The position numbers were made by a program, and so were the translations under genes. The notes beneath the pieces are model-generated. The model did not search any database. It was not told where the DNA came from and saw only the letters and a list, made by a program, of their open reading frames with translations. A DNA stretch of 64,000 nt from Pseudonocardia sp. (GTDB lineage: Bacteria; Actinomycetota; Actinomycetes; Mycobacteriales; Pseudonocardiaceae): the NCBI RefSeq assembly GCF_029263155.1, contig NZ_JAJCYB010000056.1, positions 1 through 64,000 of the forward strand. The letters run 5' to 3'. Positions 16,124-25,247 of the stretch are shown here, piece after piece. Each line of letters begins with the position of its first letter. Positions within the stretch are counted from its first letter, which is position 1.

Positions 16124-19051
16124 TCAGGTCCGGTCGGCCGCCGGGTTCTCGTAGCCGTCGACCGCGTCCTCGTCGTGGTCGTCCTGATCGTCGTGGTCGT
16201 CCTGGTCGTCCTGGTCGTCCTGGTCGTCCGGGTCGTCCTGGTCGTCCTGGTCATCCGGGTCGTCGTAGCCGTCCGGGTCGTGGCCGGCCACGTCGTCCTC
16301 GGTCGATTCGCCTTCGGCCGATTCGTCGTAGGAGCTGCCGTCGACGGCGGCCGGGTCCTCGTCGGCCGCCTCGTCGTCGCCTGCGTACCCATCGCCTGTG
16401 TCGTCGCCTGCGTACTCGTAGTGGGTGGCGTCGTCGTCGATGGCGTCGTCGTCGATGGCGCCGTCGTCGGTCGCGCCGTCGTCGGTCGCGCCGTCTGCGT
16501 GCTCCGCGGCCCCGTCGTCGCCTGCGTAGCCGTCGGTGGCGTCGTCCTGGGCCGCGTCGCCGTCGGGGCCGCCGTCCTCGGCGTCGGGGCGCTCGTCAGC
16601 GTCTGGGGTAGGAGCGTCGGCGTCCCCGGCCCGGTCGACGTCGGCTGTGTCGTCGTCCCCGGTGGTCTCGTCGCCGGCTGCCTCGTCGCCGGCTGCCTCG
16701 CCCACGCCGGAGACGACCTCGGCCGAGTCACCCGCGACAGGGACCGGCTGCGCGCCGGAGCCCTCGTCGCCACGGTCCTGCCCCGCCGAGCCGTCCTCGG
16801 GTCCGGCCTGCCCGGTGCTGGCCGCGACCTCGTTGAGCACCTCGAGGTCGAGGTCGTCGAGCTCGTCGAGGCGGTCGTACAGCTCCGGGAGGTCAGCCGG
16901 GTACCCGGAGCCGTCGACCACGGGGTCGGGCGCCCCGTCCCGGGGGTCCGGCCCGACCGGCTCGCCGCCTGCGCTGTCCGCCTCACCGATGGTGCGGGCC
17001 GGCTCGTCCGCCGTCCCGGGGTCGGGCCGACCCGTTGTTCCGGTGTCCGTGGCGACCGCCCGCCCCGCCGCCTCCGCCTCGGCCTGCTCCAGCGCGGCGG
17101 CGACCGCCGGGGCCGCGATCGCTCCCCCGGGCACCGATCCCAGCACGTCGAACGCGAGCGCCGACGCCGCCGCCAGAGCGACCTGCTCGTCGGTGCGGGG
17201 CGCCGTGCCGGGAGACCCGCCGGTGGGGCCGCGGTCGCCGGCACGCAGATCGGCCGCCGGGGCCGCGGGCTCGGCCGACACGTCCGCGTCCGGGTAGCGA
17301 TCGTCCCGGACCGGCTCGGCGGGGTCCAGTACGTCGATGACCGGCATGACGACCGGCTCCAGCACCGCGACCGGCCCGTCGGCGTCGACCTTGTCGCTGC
17401 GGGCGGGTCCGCCGGGACCCTGGTCCCCCCGGCCCCGCTCGCGCTCCCGGTCGCCCGCCCGGTCGGGCCCGTCGACGACGTCCTGCACCGTGTCCACGAC
17501 GGTGTCGACCGGACCGCCGCCCGGCGCGCCGGGACGCTCGGGGCCATCGACGACGTCCTCGACGGTGTCGACCACCGTCTCGACCGGCCCGTCGTCGCCG
17601 TCCTCGACCGACGCGGGCGACGGGCCGCCCCCGGCGGGAGGTCCGGGGTCGCCGCCGCTCACGACGTCGTCCACGGTGTCCACGACCGACTCGACGGGTC
17701 CGGGGTCCTCCGCGCCGGACCCGGCGGGCCCCTCGGCCGGCCGGTCGGGCGCCGGGTCGCCGGGGCGCTGCGCCGATCGGTCCCGGTCCCGGTCGCGCCG
17801 GTCCGGGCCGACGACCGCCTCGACCGTGTCGTCCACGGCTCCGGCGACCCCGTCGAGCGGGCCGTCCGCCGGGGGTGCCGGGTCCGGGTCCGGGGCGTCG
17901 GCGCGGGGCTCGCCGGTGTCCTCGACGGTCTCGTCGCCGGGGCCGCGGGGGTCCGGTGGCCCGCTGGTGTCGACGTCCTGACGCGGACTGCCCTCCTGCT
18001 CGTCGCGGCCGCCGACGACGTCGGGCTGCTCGGGTACCGGATCCGGCGTCGGCTCCGGATCGTCGGTGCCGCGGATGACGTCGAGGACCTCGTTGCCGAC
18101 CTCGGTGGTGACGGCGACGTCGTCGGGCAGCGGCCGCGCGGCGGCGTCCTGCACGCCTCCCTCCAGTGCGGCCAGCTCGGCGGCGCGGGCGTCGCGCTGG
18201 CGCAGCCGCAGGTCACGCTGCTCGTCGAGCGCGGCGAGGGCGGCGGCCTGCTCGGCGCTGCGCTGCGGCTCGGTGGGGGCGTCGGCCAGCGCCTCCTCGA
18301 CGGCGGCCAGGTACTGCTCGGACTCGGCCAGCTCCGCGCGCACGTCGTCGAGCGAGTGGTAGGAGTCGAGCTGGGAGACCAGCGTGGCCCGGCGTCGTTC
18401 CAGCAGCTCCTTGCGCTCGGCGAGCGCCCGGACCGGGGCCGCGGGCCGGGCCTCGCGCTCCGCCGCGGTGAGGCCGAACCACTCGGCCTCGACCTCGGCG
18501 ATCGTGTCCAGCTGCCGGTTGACCGACGCCAGCGCGATCTGGGCGCGGTTCGCCCACTCCTCCCCGGTCCGGCCCTCCGGGACGACCTGCGCGGGCGCGA
18601 CCGGGACGGGCGGCTGCGACGCGGTGACCGCGTAGCCGCCCACGAGGATCCCGGCGGCCCCGATCACGGCGAGGGCTCGCCGACGGCGCGGCAGCGGCGC
18701 GTTCAACCCGGCGGTGCGGGCGCGGGCCCGGGCCGCGAGGGCGGCGTCGGGAGCGGGCTCGCCGCGCCGCCGCGCCGCCCGCGACCGCGCCTCGTCCACC
18801 CGGGGTGCGGACTCGGCGTCGCGGGCCCGGGAGGAGGCGGGCCTCTCGACCCGGTCGGCATCGGGTTCCCGCAGCCACGGCAGCGTGGCCGCCAGCTGGG
18901 ACTCCGGCCCGCCCTGGAGCGCGGCCCGGCGGGCCTGCCGGGCGGCGGACCGGTGGGCCGCCGTGCAGTAGCGGCGAGCGGGGCGGCCCTCCACGTCCTC
19001 GATCGCGACGTCGCACCCGGGCAGGGCACACCGTTTCGGGTTCACGTCCAC
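16124..19051 (-). CDS. Zinc-motif, single-pass membrane protein with long acidic disordered tail
   Basis: 975 aa, no family recognised. In order: a Cys-rich N-terminus (C8, C13, C29, H33; RCALPGC ... RYCTAAHRSAARQARR) that looks like a treble-clef zinc site, an Arg-rich linker, one membrane segment (ALAVIGAAGILVGGYAV, about 125-143), an Ala/Glu/Arg coiled-coil region to about 300, and over 600 residues of low-complexity Asp/Glu/Pro/Gly sequence ending in DDQDDQDD-type repeats. Positive-inside logic puts the zinc motif in the cytoplasm and the acidic tail outside, if inserted. GTG at 19051 chosen (GGGGGCG upstream); 19135 and 19045 are alternatives. Sits between TIGR02569 and moeZ. Confidence 0.75.
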   Translation of the reverse strand: MDVNPKRCALPGCDVAIEDVEGRPARRYCTAAHRSAARQARRAALQGGPESQLAATLPWLREPDADRVERPASSRARDAESAPRVDEARSRAARRRGEPAPDAALAARARARTAGLNAPLPRRRRALAVIGAAGILVGGYAVTASQPPVPVAPAQVVPEGRTGEEWANRAQIALASVNRQLDTIAEVEAEWFGLTAAEREARPAAPVRALAERKELLERRRATLVSQLDSYHSLDDVRAELAESEQYLAAVEEALADAPTEPQRSAEQAAALAALDEQRDLRLRQRDARAAELAALEGGVQDAAARPLPDDVAVTTEVGNEVLDVIRGTDDPEPTPDPVPEQPDVVGGRDEQEGSPRQDVDTSGPPDPRGPGDETVEDTGEPRADAPDPDPAPPADGPLDGVAGAVDDTVEAVVGPDRRDRDRDRSAQRPGDPAPDRPAEGPAGSGAEDPGPVESVVDTVDDVVSGGDPGPPAGGGPSPASVEDGDDGPVETVVDTVEDVVDGPERPGAPGGGPVDTVVDTVQDVVDGPDRAGDRERERGRGDQGPGGPARSDKVDADGPVAVLEPVVMPVIDVLDPAEPVRDDRYPDADVSAEPAAPAADLRAGDRGPTGGSPGTAPRTDEQVALAAASALAFDVLGSVPGGAIAAPAVAAALEQAEAEAAGRAVATDTGTTGRPDPGTADEPARTIGEADSAGGEPVGPDPRDGAPDPVVDGSGYPADLPELYDRLDELDDLDLEVLNEVAASTGQAGPEDGSAGQDRGDEGSGAQPVPVAGDSAEVVSGVGEAAGDEAAGDETTGDDDTADVDRAGDADAPTPDADERPDAEDGGPDGDAAQDDATDGYAGDDGAAEHADGATDDGATDDGAIDDDAIDDDATHYEYAGDDTGDGYAGDDEAADEDPAAVDGSSYDESAEGESTEDDVAGHDPDGYDDPDDQDDQDDPDDQDDQDDQDDHDDQDDHDEDAVDGYENPAADRT
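16166..16262. repeat. 9-bp coding minisatellite (Asp-Asp-Gln repeats)
   Basis: Near-perfect tandem copies of GTCCTGGTC on the plus strand, encoding Asp-Asp-Gln/His/Pro units of the acidic tail on the minus strand. Copy number probably varies between strains. Confidence 0.8.
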
Positions 19052-19400
19052 CGCTGCGCCCCCATCGCCGGCGACGGGCGTGCGCGTACCTACGCGCCAT
19101 CGCCCGTCTGGCCGCCGTGGCTGCGCGTCGCGCACCCCAACGCCGCGGCGCCATGGTTCGATTTGATCTTCCGGGGAGCGAACGCTACTCGGACCCTGCC
19201 CACGTTGTCACTGCTCCAACTGGGACCATTCGCCCTGGTCAGCGTGACGCTGCGTGCATTCTCGGAAGGATCGTGACGCTCCGTCCCCGATGCGGGGCGC
19301 GGCGGGCACAGCGCGCCACGGCGCACGCCGTGGACCGGATCGAGCGGTGCGACCGGGCCGCCGGGGGCACGCGCCGGTTCTCGCGGAAGGCGTAGCGGGT
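19052..19400. other. Intergenic stretch without recognised gene
   Basis: About 350 bp between the zinc-motif protein start and the moeZ terminator. It is slightly less GC-rich around 19150-19270. It probably holds the promoter of the minus-strand gene ending at 16124. I see no convincing ORF or structured RNA. Confidence 0.4.
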
Positions 19401-19430
19401 GGGCCGGTGCCGCACCGGGGGCACCGGCCC
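19401..19430 (-). terminator. Terminator hairpin of moeZ
   Basis: Perfect 10-bp stem GGGCCGGTGC/GCACCGGCCC with a 10-nt loop, 9 bp beyond the moeZ stop. No T-run follows, as is common in GC-rich actinobacteria. Confidence 0.6.
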
Positions 19431-19438
19431 GTCGTCGC

Positions 19439-20611
19439 TCAGTAGGTCGGCAGGCTCTGGTCGACCTGGTTGGCCCAGGCCAGCACCCCGCCGCCGACGT
19501 GCACGGCGTCGGAGAACCCGGCCTTGTGCAGCGCCGCCAACGCGTCGGCCGACCGGGCGCCCGACTTGCAGTGCAGCACGACCGGGCGGTCCTGCGGGAT
19601 CTCCTCGAGCGCCTCGCCGGAGAGGATCCGGTCCTTCGGGATCAGCACCGCGCCCGGGATCGAGACGATCTCGTACTCGTGCTGCTCCCGGACGTCGATG
19701 AGCGCGAAGTCCTTGCCGGCGTCCATCATCTCCTTGAGCTCGGTGGCCGTGATCGTGTGCCCGGCCGCCGCCGCCTGCGCGTCGCCGGACACCACGCCGC
19801 AGAACGCGTCGTAGTCGATCAGTTCGGTGATCTTCGGGGTGTCCGGGTCCTTGCGGATGTTGATGGTGCGGTAGCTCATCTCCAGCGCGTCGTAGACCAT
19901 CAGCCTGCCCAGCAGCGGCTCCCCGATGCCGGTGATCAGCTTGATGGCCTCGTTCACCATGATCGAGCCGATGGACGCGCAGAGCACGCCCAGCACGCCG
20001 CCCTCGGCGCAGGACGGGACCATCCCGGGGGGCGGCGGCTCCGGGTAGAGGTCGCGGTAGTTGAGCCCCTTGCCGTTCGGGGCGTCCTCCCAGAACACCG
20101 ACGCCTGGCCCTCGAACCGGAAGATCGAGCCCCAGACGTAGGGCTTGCCCAGCAGCACGGCGGCGTCGTTCACGAGGTAGCGGGTGGCGAAGTTGTCGGT
20201 GCCGTCGAGGATGAGGTCGTAGTCGCCGAAGATGTCGAGCACGTTCGTGCTGTCGAGGCGCACCGGGTGCAGCCGGACCTCGACGAACGGGTTGATCTCG
20301 GCGATGGAGTCGCGCGCCGACTCCCCCTTGGGCCGCCCGATGTCGGACTGGCCGTGGATGACCTGGCGGTGCAGGTTGGACTCGTCGACCTCGTCGAACT
20401 CGGCGATCCCCAGCGTGCCGACGCCCGCGGCGGCCAGGTAGAGCAGCGCCGGACTGCCGAGCCCGCCCGCCCCCACGACCAGGACCTTCGCGTTCTTGAG
20501 CCGCTTCTGACCGGTCATCCCCACGTCCGGGATGATCAGATGGCGGCTGTAGCGCGCCACCTCGTCCTTGGTCAGCTCGGCGGCCGGCTCCACGAGCGGC
20601 GGTAGCGGCAT
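19439..20611 (-). CDS. moeZ: MoeZ/MoeB adenylyltransferase-sulfurtransferase
   Basis: 390 aa, two domains. Residues about 15-260: ThiF/MoeB E1-like adenylyltransferase (VVGAGGLGSPALLYLAAAG nucleotide site, DGTDNFATRYLVND, catalytic-Cys region). Residues about 285-390: rhodanese with active-site loop CKSGARSA. It adenylates the C-terminal Gly of sulfur-carrier proteins (MoaD2, CysO, ThiS family) and thiolates them, feeding molybdopterin, cysteine and thiamine synthesis; here it would support the Mo-dependent nitrate reductase. ATG at 20611, 49 bp after an alpha/beta hydrolase gene on the same strand. Positional match to Rv3206c (recalled). Confidence 0.95.
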   Translation of the reverse strand: MPLPPLVEPAAELTKDEVARYSRHLIIPDVGMTGQKRLKNAKVLVVGAGGLGSPALLYLAAAGVGTLGIAEFDEVDESNLHRQVIHGQSDIGRPKGESARDSIAEINPFVEVRLHPVRLDSTNVLDIFGDYDLILDGTDNFATRYLVNDAAVLLGKPYVWGSIFRFEGQASVFWEDAPNGKGLNYRDLYPEPPPPGMVPSCAEGGVLGVLCASIGSIMVNEAIKLITGIGEPLLGRLMVYDALEMSYRTINIRKDPDTPKITELIDYDAFCGVVSGDAQAAAAGHTITATELKEMMDAGKDFALIDVREQHEYEIVSIPGAVLIPKDRILSGEALEEIPQDRPVVLHCKSGARSADALAALHKAGFSDAVHVGGGVLAWANQVDQSLPTY

Positions 20612-20660
20612 GGGAGATGCTCCTCGTGTCGAAAGGCGTTCTGTCTGCGCAACGTCGCGG

Positions 20661-21596
20661 TCAGGCAGGATCTTCCCAGGCGTCCCACAGTTCGCCCACG
20701 GCCGCCGCCACGGCGTCCGGCGCCTCGATCTGGGCGACGTGCCCGATCCCGGGCAGCATCAGCAGCCGGGAGTCCGGGAGGGCGGCGGCGGTGCGCGCGG
20801 CCAGCCGCGGCGAGACCAGCCGGTCCCGGTCCCCCCAGACCACCAGCGTGGGTGCCCGCACCCGCCGGACCGTGGACCACAGCCTGCCCAGCGCCCAGCT
20901 CGCGATCATGTCCGACCCCGTGCGCAGCACCGCGTCGCGGGCCCACGGCAGCCGCCCGCGCGCCGCGATCTCGGCGGTGAACTCGGCGAAGCGCTCGGGC
21001 GGGACGCTCGCGGGGTCCCCGAAGCAGATCTGGACCATCTGCTCGGCCCGCTGCTCGGGCGTGAGCGCCGCGATCTGCGCCCGTGCCCGCCGCCCGAGCA
21101 CCGGCAGCAGCGCGAGTGCCATCCGCGGATCGGAGATCCGTCGCGGGTCGGGCCTGCGGTCGGGCATGGCCGGGGACACCAGCGTCAGGGTCGCGACGAG
21201 CTCGGGCCTGCGCGCGGCCACGCTGATCGCGAGCGCTCCGCCGAACGAGTTGCCCAGCAGGTGCACCCGCTGCCCGCGCCCGGCCAGGTAGCACAGCAGG
21301 GCGTCGGCGTGGGCGTCCACCGAGTAGTCGGCGGTGGGCAGCGGGCGCGAGAGCCCGAAGCCCGGCAGGTCGAGCGCCGTGCCCGCGGCGCGGGTCGAGA
21401 GCAGGCCGGCGAGGTCGGTCCAGTTGGTGGCCGACCCGGACAGCCCGTGGACGTACACGGCCGGCACCCCGCCGGGTCCGGGCGTCTCCCGCACGTGCAG
21501 CGTGACCCCGCCGGAGGTGACCGCCCGGCCCGGCCACGGGCGGCGGGTCCCGTCCTCGTCGGACGCGCGGGCGAACGGGGTGGCGGTCGAGGTCAC
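20661..21596 (-). CDS. Alpha/beta hydrolase
   Basis: 311-aa serine hydrolase: HGLSGSATNW near residue 50, nucleophile elbow GNSFGGALA near residue 120, acid-loop region LVVWGDRDRLV near residue 250, and catalytic His in PGIGHVAQIEAP near the end. Substrate unknown. GTG at 21596. A TetR-type palindrome (21670-21684) lies 74 bp upstream and is shared with two diiron-oxygenase promoters further along, so it is probably part of that regulon. Same strand as moeZ and possibly cotranscribed. Confidence 0.82.
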   Translation of the reverse strand: MTSTATPFARASDEDGTRRPWPGRAVTSGGVTLHVRETPGPGGVPAVYVHGLSGSATNWTDLAGLLSTRAAGTALDLPGFGLSRPLPTADYSVDAHADALLCYLAGRGQRVHLLGNSFGGALAISVAARRPELVATLTLVSPAMPDRRPDPRRISDPRMALALLPVLGRRARAQIAALTPEQRAEQMVQICFGDPASVPPERFAEFTAEIAARGRLPWARDAVLRTGSDMIASWALGRLWSTVRRVRAPTLVVWGDRDRLVSPRLAARTAAALPDSRLLMLPGIGHVAQIEAPDAVAAAVGELWDAWEDPA

Positions 21597-21669
21597 GCCA
21601 TCGAGGATCACCCACGAACGGGGTCGATGGCCACCCCGGTCGGCGGACTTGCCCACTGCTCGACCTACT

Positions 21670-21684
21670 GTTACCGTTGGTAAC
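21670..21684. promoter_or_regulatory. TetR-type operator, single site
   Basis: Palindrome GTTACC-GTT-GGTAAC between the divergent hydrolase (start 21596) and Abi-alpha gene (start 21776). The same 6-3-6 palindrome occurs at 25168-25182 and 31292-31306. Confidence 0.7.
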
Positions 21685-21775
21685 GGTACGAGCCACGCCA
21701 CGGGCGACCGTGGTAGCTTCCGGCGCCACCGGGCGCCGTGCCGCCCGTCGTCGCACCGAGATGCGGAGATCCGCC

Positions 21776-22846
21776 GTGCCCAGCGAGACCACCCCGCAGC
21801 CGGACGGGCTCCCGGGCCGCGCCGGGTCACTGGTCGGGGCGGCCGGGTCGTTGGCCCGCTGGGCCACCCGCACCAGCACCGACCTCGCCCGCAGGCTGCC
21901 CGGTGCGGCCGCGATCGAGTCCGAGCTCGTACAGCTCGAGCGGGTCGTGCTCACCGAGCTGCGCCGCCGGCTCGACAACGTCGACCCGCTCGGCGGCGGG
22001 CGCCCCGGCGACGGCGAGCCGGTGGACAACCCGACCCGCAACCCGCCCCCGCCGAAGCAGACCGAGCCGCTGCGCGTGGCGATGGCCGAGCTGCTGATGC
22101 GCTCGCTGGAGCAGTCCACGCAGCGGGCCCGGGAGTACCTCTACCTCTCGCTGCTGCGCCAGCTCGTGCCCGACGAGGCGCGCATCCTGTCCGCACTGGC
22201 CGACGGCAGCGTCTACCCGGTCGTGCACGTCGACGTCCGCACCGGGGTGTCCGGGTCGCGACGGCTGCTGTCCAACGCCTCCTCCGTCGGCCGCGCGGCG
22301 GGGGTGGCGGTACCGGCGTCGGTGCCGCGCTACGTCCAGCGGCTGCTGCACTTCGATCTCGTCGAGATCGGCGCGCACGATCCGGAGCTCACCGTCCAGT
22401 ACGACATCCTCATGACCGACCAGACGCTGCGCGAGGCCGAGGAGGCGGCGCGCACCCAGGGCCGCGCCCGGTTCGTGCGCCGCACGCTGCGCATCGCGCC
22501 GCTGGGGCGCGACCTGTGGGACGCCTGCCACCCGTACGACGAGCCGAGCACGTGGCCCGACGCCGCCCGCCACGTCCCCACCGACGCGCAGCGCCGGGCC
22601 TGGGACGCCCTGATCGCGGAGGAGGAGCAGATCGACCCCACGACGGCCGCCGCGTCGGGACCGGGGATCGGCCCGGCCGCGGCGGCCGCCGCGGCCGCGA
22701 CCCGCACGCCTCCGCCCGCGGGGGCCGTCCCACCCGCGGTGCCGAGCCGCGAGCCGGGGCCGGCCGCACCCGTCCTGCCGCGCGCCGTGCACGTCCCCTC
22801 CCCCGAGACGCCGCCCGCCCGCAACGGGCGGCACCCCGCTCCCTGA
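21776..22846 (+). CDS. Abi-alpha (DUF4393) family protein
   Basis: 356 aa. The middle (about 70-270) resembles the Abi-alpha/DUF4393 domain: an amphipathic helix with SLEQSTQRAREYLYLSLLRQ, then LVPDEARILSALADGSVYP and VVHVDVRTG, and a mixed C-terminal part (LTDQTLREAEEAAR). The last 80 residues are Pro/Ala-rich and probably disordered. GTG at 21776 has GGAG 7 nt upstream; an in-frame ATG at 21761 is the alternative. The Abi name comes from lactococcal phage-abortive proteins; in actinomycetes the role is unproven. Shares a divergent operator with the hydrolase gene. Confidence 0.65.
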   Translation: MPSETTPQPDGLPGRAGSLVGAAGSLARWATRTSTDLARRLPGAAAIESELVQLERVVLTELRRRLDNVDPLGGGRPGDGEPVDNPTRNPPPPKQTEPLRVAMAELLMRSLEQSTQRAREYLYLSLLRQLVPDEARILSALADGSVYPVVHVDVRTGVSGSRRLLSNASSVGRAAGVAVPASVPRYVQRLLHFDLVEIGAHDPELTVQYDILMTDQTLREAEEAARTQGRARFVRRTLRIAPLGRDLWDACHPYDEPSTWPDAARHVPTDAQRRAWDALIAEEEQIDPTTAAASGPGIGPAAAAAAAATRTPPPAGAVPPAVPSREPGPAAPVLPRAVHVPSPETPPARNGRHPAP

Positions 22847-22870
22847 GCGCGCGGCGTCGGCGGGCCGGAC

Positions 22871-24106
22871 TCACACGGAGTAGTGCACGACCACGTAGGA
22901 CTGGAGCTCGCCGACCGCCGCGCCGAGCAGGGCGCCGACGGTGATCAGGATCCACTCGTCCTGCTCGAACGCGGGCCGCAGCAGCTTCTCGAACTCCTCG
23001 GGGGGCATCTGCTGCATCTTGGTGACGAGGATGTTGCGGATGTCCATGGCGTCCTCGGCGTAGTCCTCCATGTAGGACATCGTCTCGGGCAGCGCGGCCA
23101 TCACCTGCGCGCTCACCACCCGCTTCATCTCCTGGTAGCGGGTGCTGCCGACGGCGAACACGAGCAGGGGCTTGACCATCCCGGTCTGGGTGTCCAGTAC
23201 CGACTGGACCTCCTTCTGGACCATCGAGAACAGCCGGTCCGACATCGGCCCGGTGAGCACCGCGGCGATCACGTTGTGCGGGGTGATGATCTCCTTGGCG
23301 ACCAGCGACCCGTAGGCCTCCGCCACTTCCTTGTGACGCTTGAGGAACAGCCCCTGCCACTGGAAGGTCCCGAAGTAGCGGGTGGGCCGCTTCGGATTGA
23401 AGATCATTTTCAGGGCGAGCCAGTCGGTGAGCCAGCCGGTGATCAGACCCGCGATGGGCATGATGATCGGCAGCTTGAGCAGCGCCCAGGCGATCATCTG
23501 CAGGACGCCGATCACGGCCCCGAAGTAGATGCCGGAGTAGCGGATGAACGCGAACTCCTTGGCGCCCGCCTCCTTGAAGATGCGGTTGATCAGCGCCTTG
23601 TCCTTGACCAGGTTGGTGACGACCATGTCCTTGAGATCGAAGACACCGTCGATGTCGTCCCGGATCGCCGTCATGATGTGCTCGACGATCTGCGGGGCCT
23701 GCCGCTGCACGCGCCCGATGACGATCCGGCGCACGGCCTCGGGGATCGACTCCCACAGCCCGGGCTGGAACTGGCCCGCCACCTGCCTGGTGATCTCCTC
23801 GATGTTGTCCAGGAGCGGTTTCTCGATCTCCTTGGCGACCCGCTCGGCGTCGAGCCGGTCGAAGATCTCCTCGGGGCTTATGAGCTTCTCGGTCATCGTG
23901 TCGCAGACGATGCTCGCCATGCGCGCCGCGCGGCGCGGCACGATGCCCTGCCAGCCGAGGTAGGGCCGGACCCCCCGGAACTCCAGCGGGCGGAACATCA
24001 TCTCGATCGCGACGATCTTCGTGACGTAGCCGATCACGGCCGCGACGATCGGCATCGACGCGTAGATGATCCAGTTGCGGCCGACGTCGGCGAGGATGGC
24101 CTCCAT
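22871..24106 (-). CDS. DUF445 family membrane protein
   Basis: 411 aa. Membrane segments at the N-terminus (ASMPIVAAVIGYVTKIVAI), in the middle (FGAVIGVLQMIAWALL, IMPIAGLITGWLTDWLALKM) and at the C-terminus (ILITVGALLGAAVGELQSYV), separated by long amphipathic helices. The family hallmark, an N-terminal segment repeated in the middle before LALKMIFNPKRP and the equivalent IEMMFRPLEF, is clear. Function of DUF445 is unknown. Separate transcription unit, less GC-rich in sense than its neighbours. Confidence 0.85.
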   Translation of the reverse strand: MEAILADVGRNWIIYASMPIVAAVIGYVTKIVAIEMMFRPLEFRGVRPYLGWQGIVPRRAARMASIVCDTMTEKLISPEEIFDRLDAERVAKEIEKPLLDNIEEITRQVAGQFQPGLWESIPEAVRRIVIGRVQRQAPQIVEHIMTAIRDDIDGVFDLKDMVVTNLVKDKALINRIFKEAGAKEFAFIRYSGIYFGAVIGVLQMIAWALLKLPIIMPIAGLITGWLTDWLALKMIFNPKRPTRYFGTFQWQGLFLKRHKEVAEAYGSLVAKEIITPHNVIAAVLTGPMSDRLFSMVQKEVQSVLDTQTGMVKPLLVFAVGSTRYQEMKRVVSAQVMAALPETMSYMEDYAEDAMDIRNILVTKMQQMPPEEFEKLLRPAFEQDEWILITVGALLGAAVGELQSYVVVHYSV

Positions 24107-24212
24107 CGTGCCCCCTCCGCCTCGCCCGGTCCCACTACGCCGTTCGGCTCAGCCCCGGGACGGCCCGGGCAGAGTACTCATCCGGACGTGGGCCCGACGC
24201 ACCACCTGCGCG

Positions 24213-25121
24213 TCAGATCAGACCCGCGCGACGCCACAGCCACGTGAACGGCCCGCCGAGGATGCCGACCTCGCGCAGGAACGGCGTCAGCCTGCGCGCC
24301 GACCACGCGATCGTGTCGCGGTGGTGGGGGTTGGCCAGCGCCACCTTCCGGGCGGCCCCCGGGTCCAACCCGACGCTCGCGTAGACGTCGGGATGGATGT
24401 AGTTGCGCACCACGACGAACGACACCAGCGGCGTCAGCGCCCGGGCGAGCTCGCGCTGGAACGGGGTCAGCCGGGGCATCAGGCGGGCCAGCTCCTCGCG
24501 GGCGTAGCGGACGTGCCGCGCCTCCTCGGTCACGTGGATGCGGCTCACCATCCGGGACAGCGGCTGCACCCGCTCGTCGCGCATGGCCTCGCGCTGGAGC
24601 TGGTCGAGGGTCTCCTCGGCCACCAGCACCGCGGCGAACATCGACGGACCGGCCCCGGTGGCCTTGTAGAGGCGGCCGAGCTGGTGGGTCAGCCACCGCG
24701 GCGCGTAGTCGGGCACGCCGTAGCGCTCGGTCAGCCTGGCGAACATGATCGAGTGCCGGCACTCGTCGGCGATCTCGGTGAGCGCGTACCGGACGTGGCC
24801 GGTGCGCGGGTCACGGTCGTAGGCGTACCGCAGCAGCATCTGCATGAGGATCATCTCGAACCACAGCCCGACCCGCGCGATGCTGCAGAACTCGTGGATC
24901 GACAGCGTGACGCGCTGCTCCTCGGTCAGCCCCTCCCACAGCTGCGTGCCGAACAGCGAGCAGCGCTCGGGCGGCATGCCGAAGCAGCCCTCGACCAGCT
25001 CCGCGTCCCAGTCGATGTCGATCGACGGCTCGTAGGAGTGGGCCAGCGAGGACCGGAGCAGGCGCTCGGCCACGGTCTCCCGGTCGGTCAGCCCGACGCT
25101 GCCCCTGTCCCGCTCGCTCAT
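24213..25121 (-). CDS. AurF-like diiron oxygenase, paralog 1
   Basis: 302 aa, p-aminobenzoate N-oxygenase (AurF, PF11583) family. Probable carboxylate-bridged diiron ligands: Glu in GLWFEMILMQ, Glu/His in IADECRHSIMF, and His/Glu/His in IHVTEEARHVRYAREE. Known members oxidise aryl-amines, but most actinobacterial ones have no assigned substrate. Roughly 60% identical by eye to the gene at 30348-31262, including flanking operator layout, so one arose by duplication. Starts 31 bp after the tandem palindromes at 25152-25182, implying TetR repression. Confidence 0.85.
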   Translation of the reverse strand: MSERDRGSVGLTDRETVAERLLRSSLAHSYEPSIDIDWDAELVEGCFGMPPERCSLFGTQLWEGLTEEQRVTLSIHEFCSIARVGLWFEMILMQMLLRYAYDRDPRTGHVRYALTEIADECRHSIMFARLTERYGVPDYAPRWLTHQLGRLYKATGAGPSMFAAVLVAEETLDQLQREAMRDERVQPLSRMVSRIHVTEEARHVRYAREELARLMPRLTPFQRELARALTPLVSFVVVRNYIHPDVYASVGLDPGAARKVALANPHHRDTIAWSARRLTPFLREVGILGGPFTWLWRRAGLI

Positions 25122-25151
25122 CCCGGCCCCTCACCCTTGAACGGCTCGCCC

Positions 25152-25182
25152 GTTACCGGCGGTTACTGTTACCAAAGGTAAC
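25152..25182. promoter_or_regulatory. Tandem TetR-type operators before diiron oxygenase 1
   Basis: Site A 25152-25166 (GTTACC-GGC-GGTTAC, imperfect) and site B 25168-25182 (GTTACC-AAA-GGTAAC, perfect), centres 16 bp apart. Same arrangement and distance to the gene as at 31292-31322. Confidence 0.72.
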
Positions 25183-25247
25183 GCAAGCCGGGCCTCGGTT
25201 GTCAAGACCTGGGCGCCACCCGCGGACCACGCGCGCGTTGAACGGGT

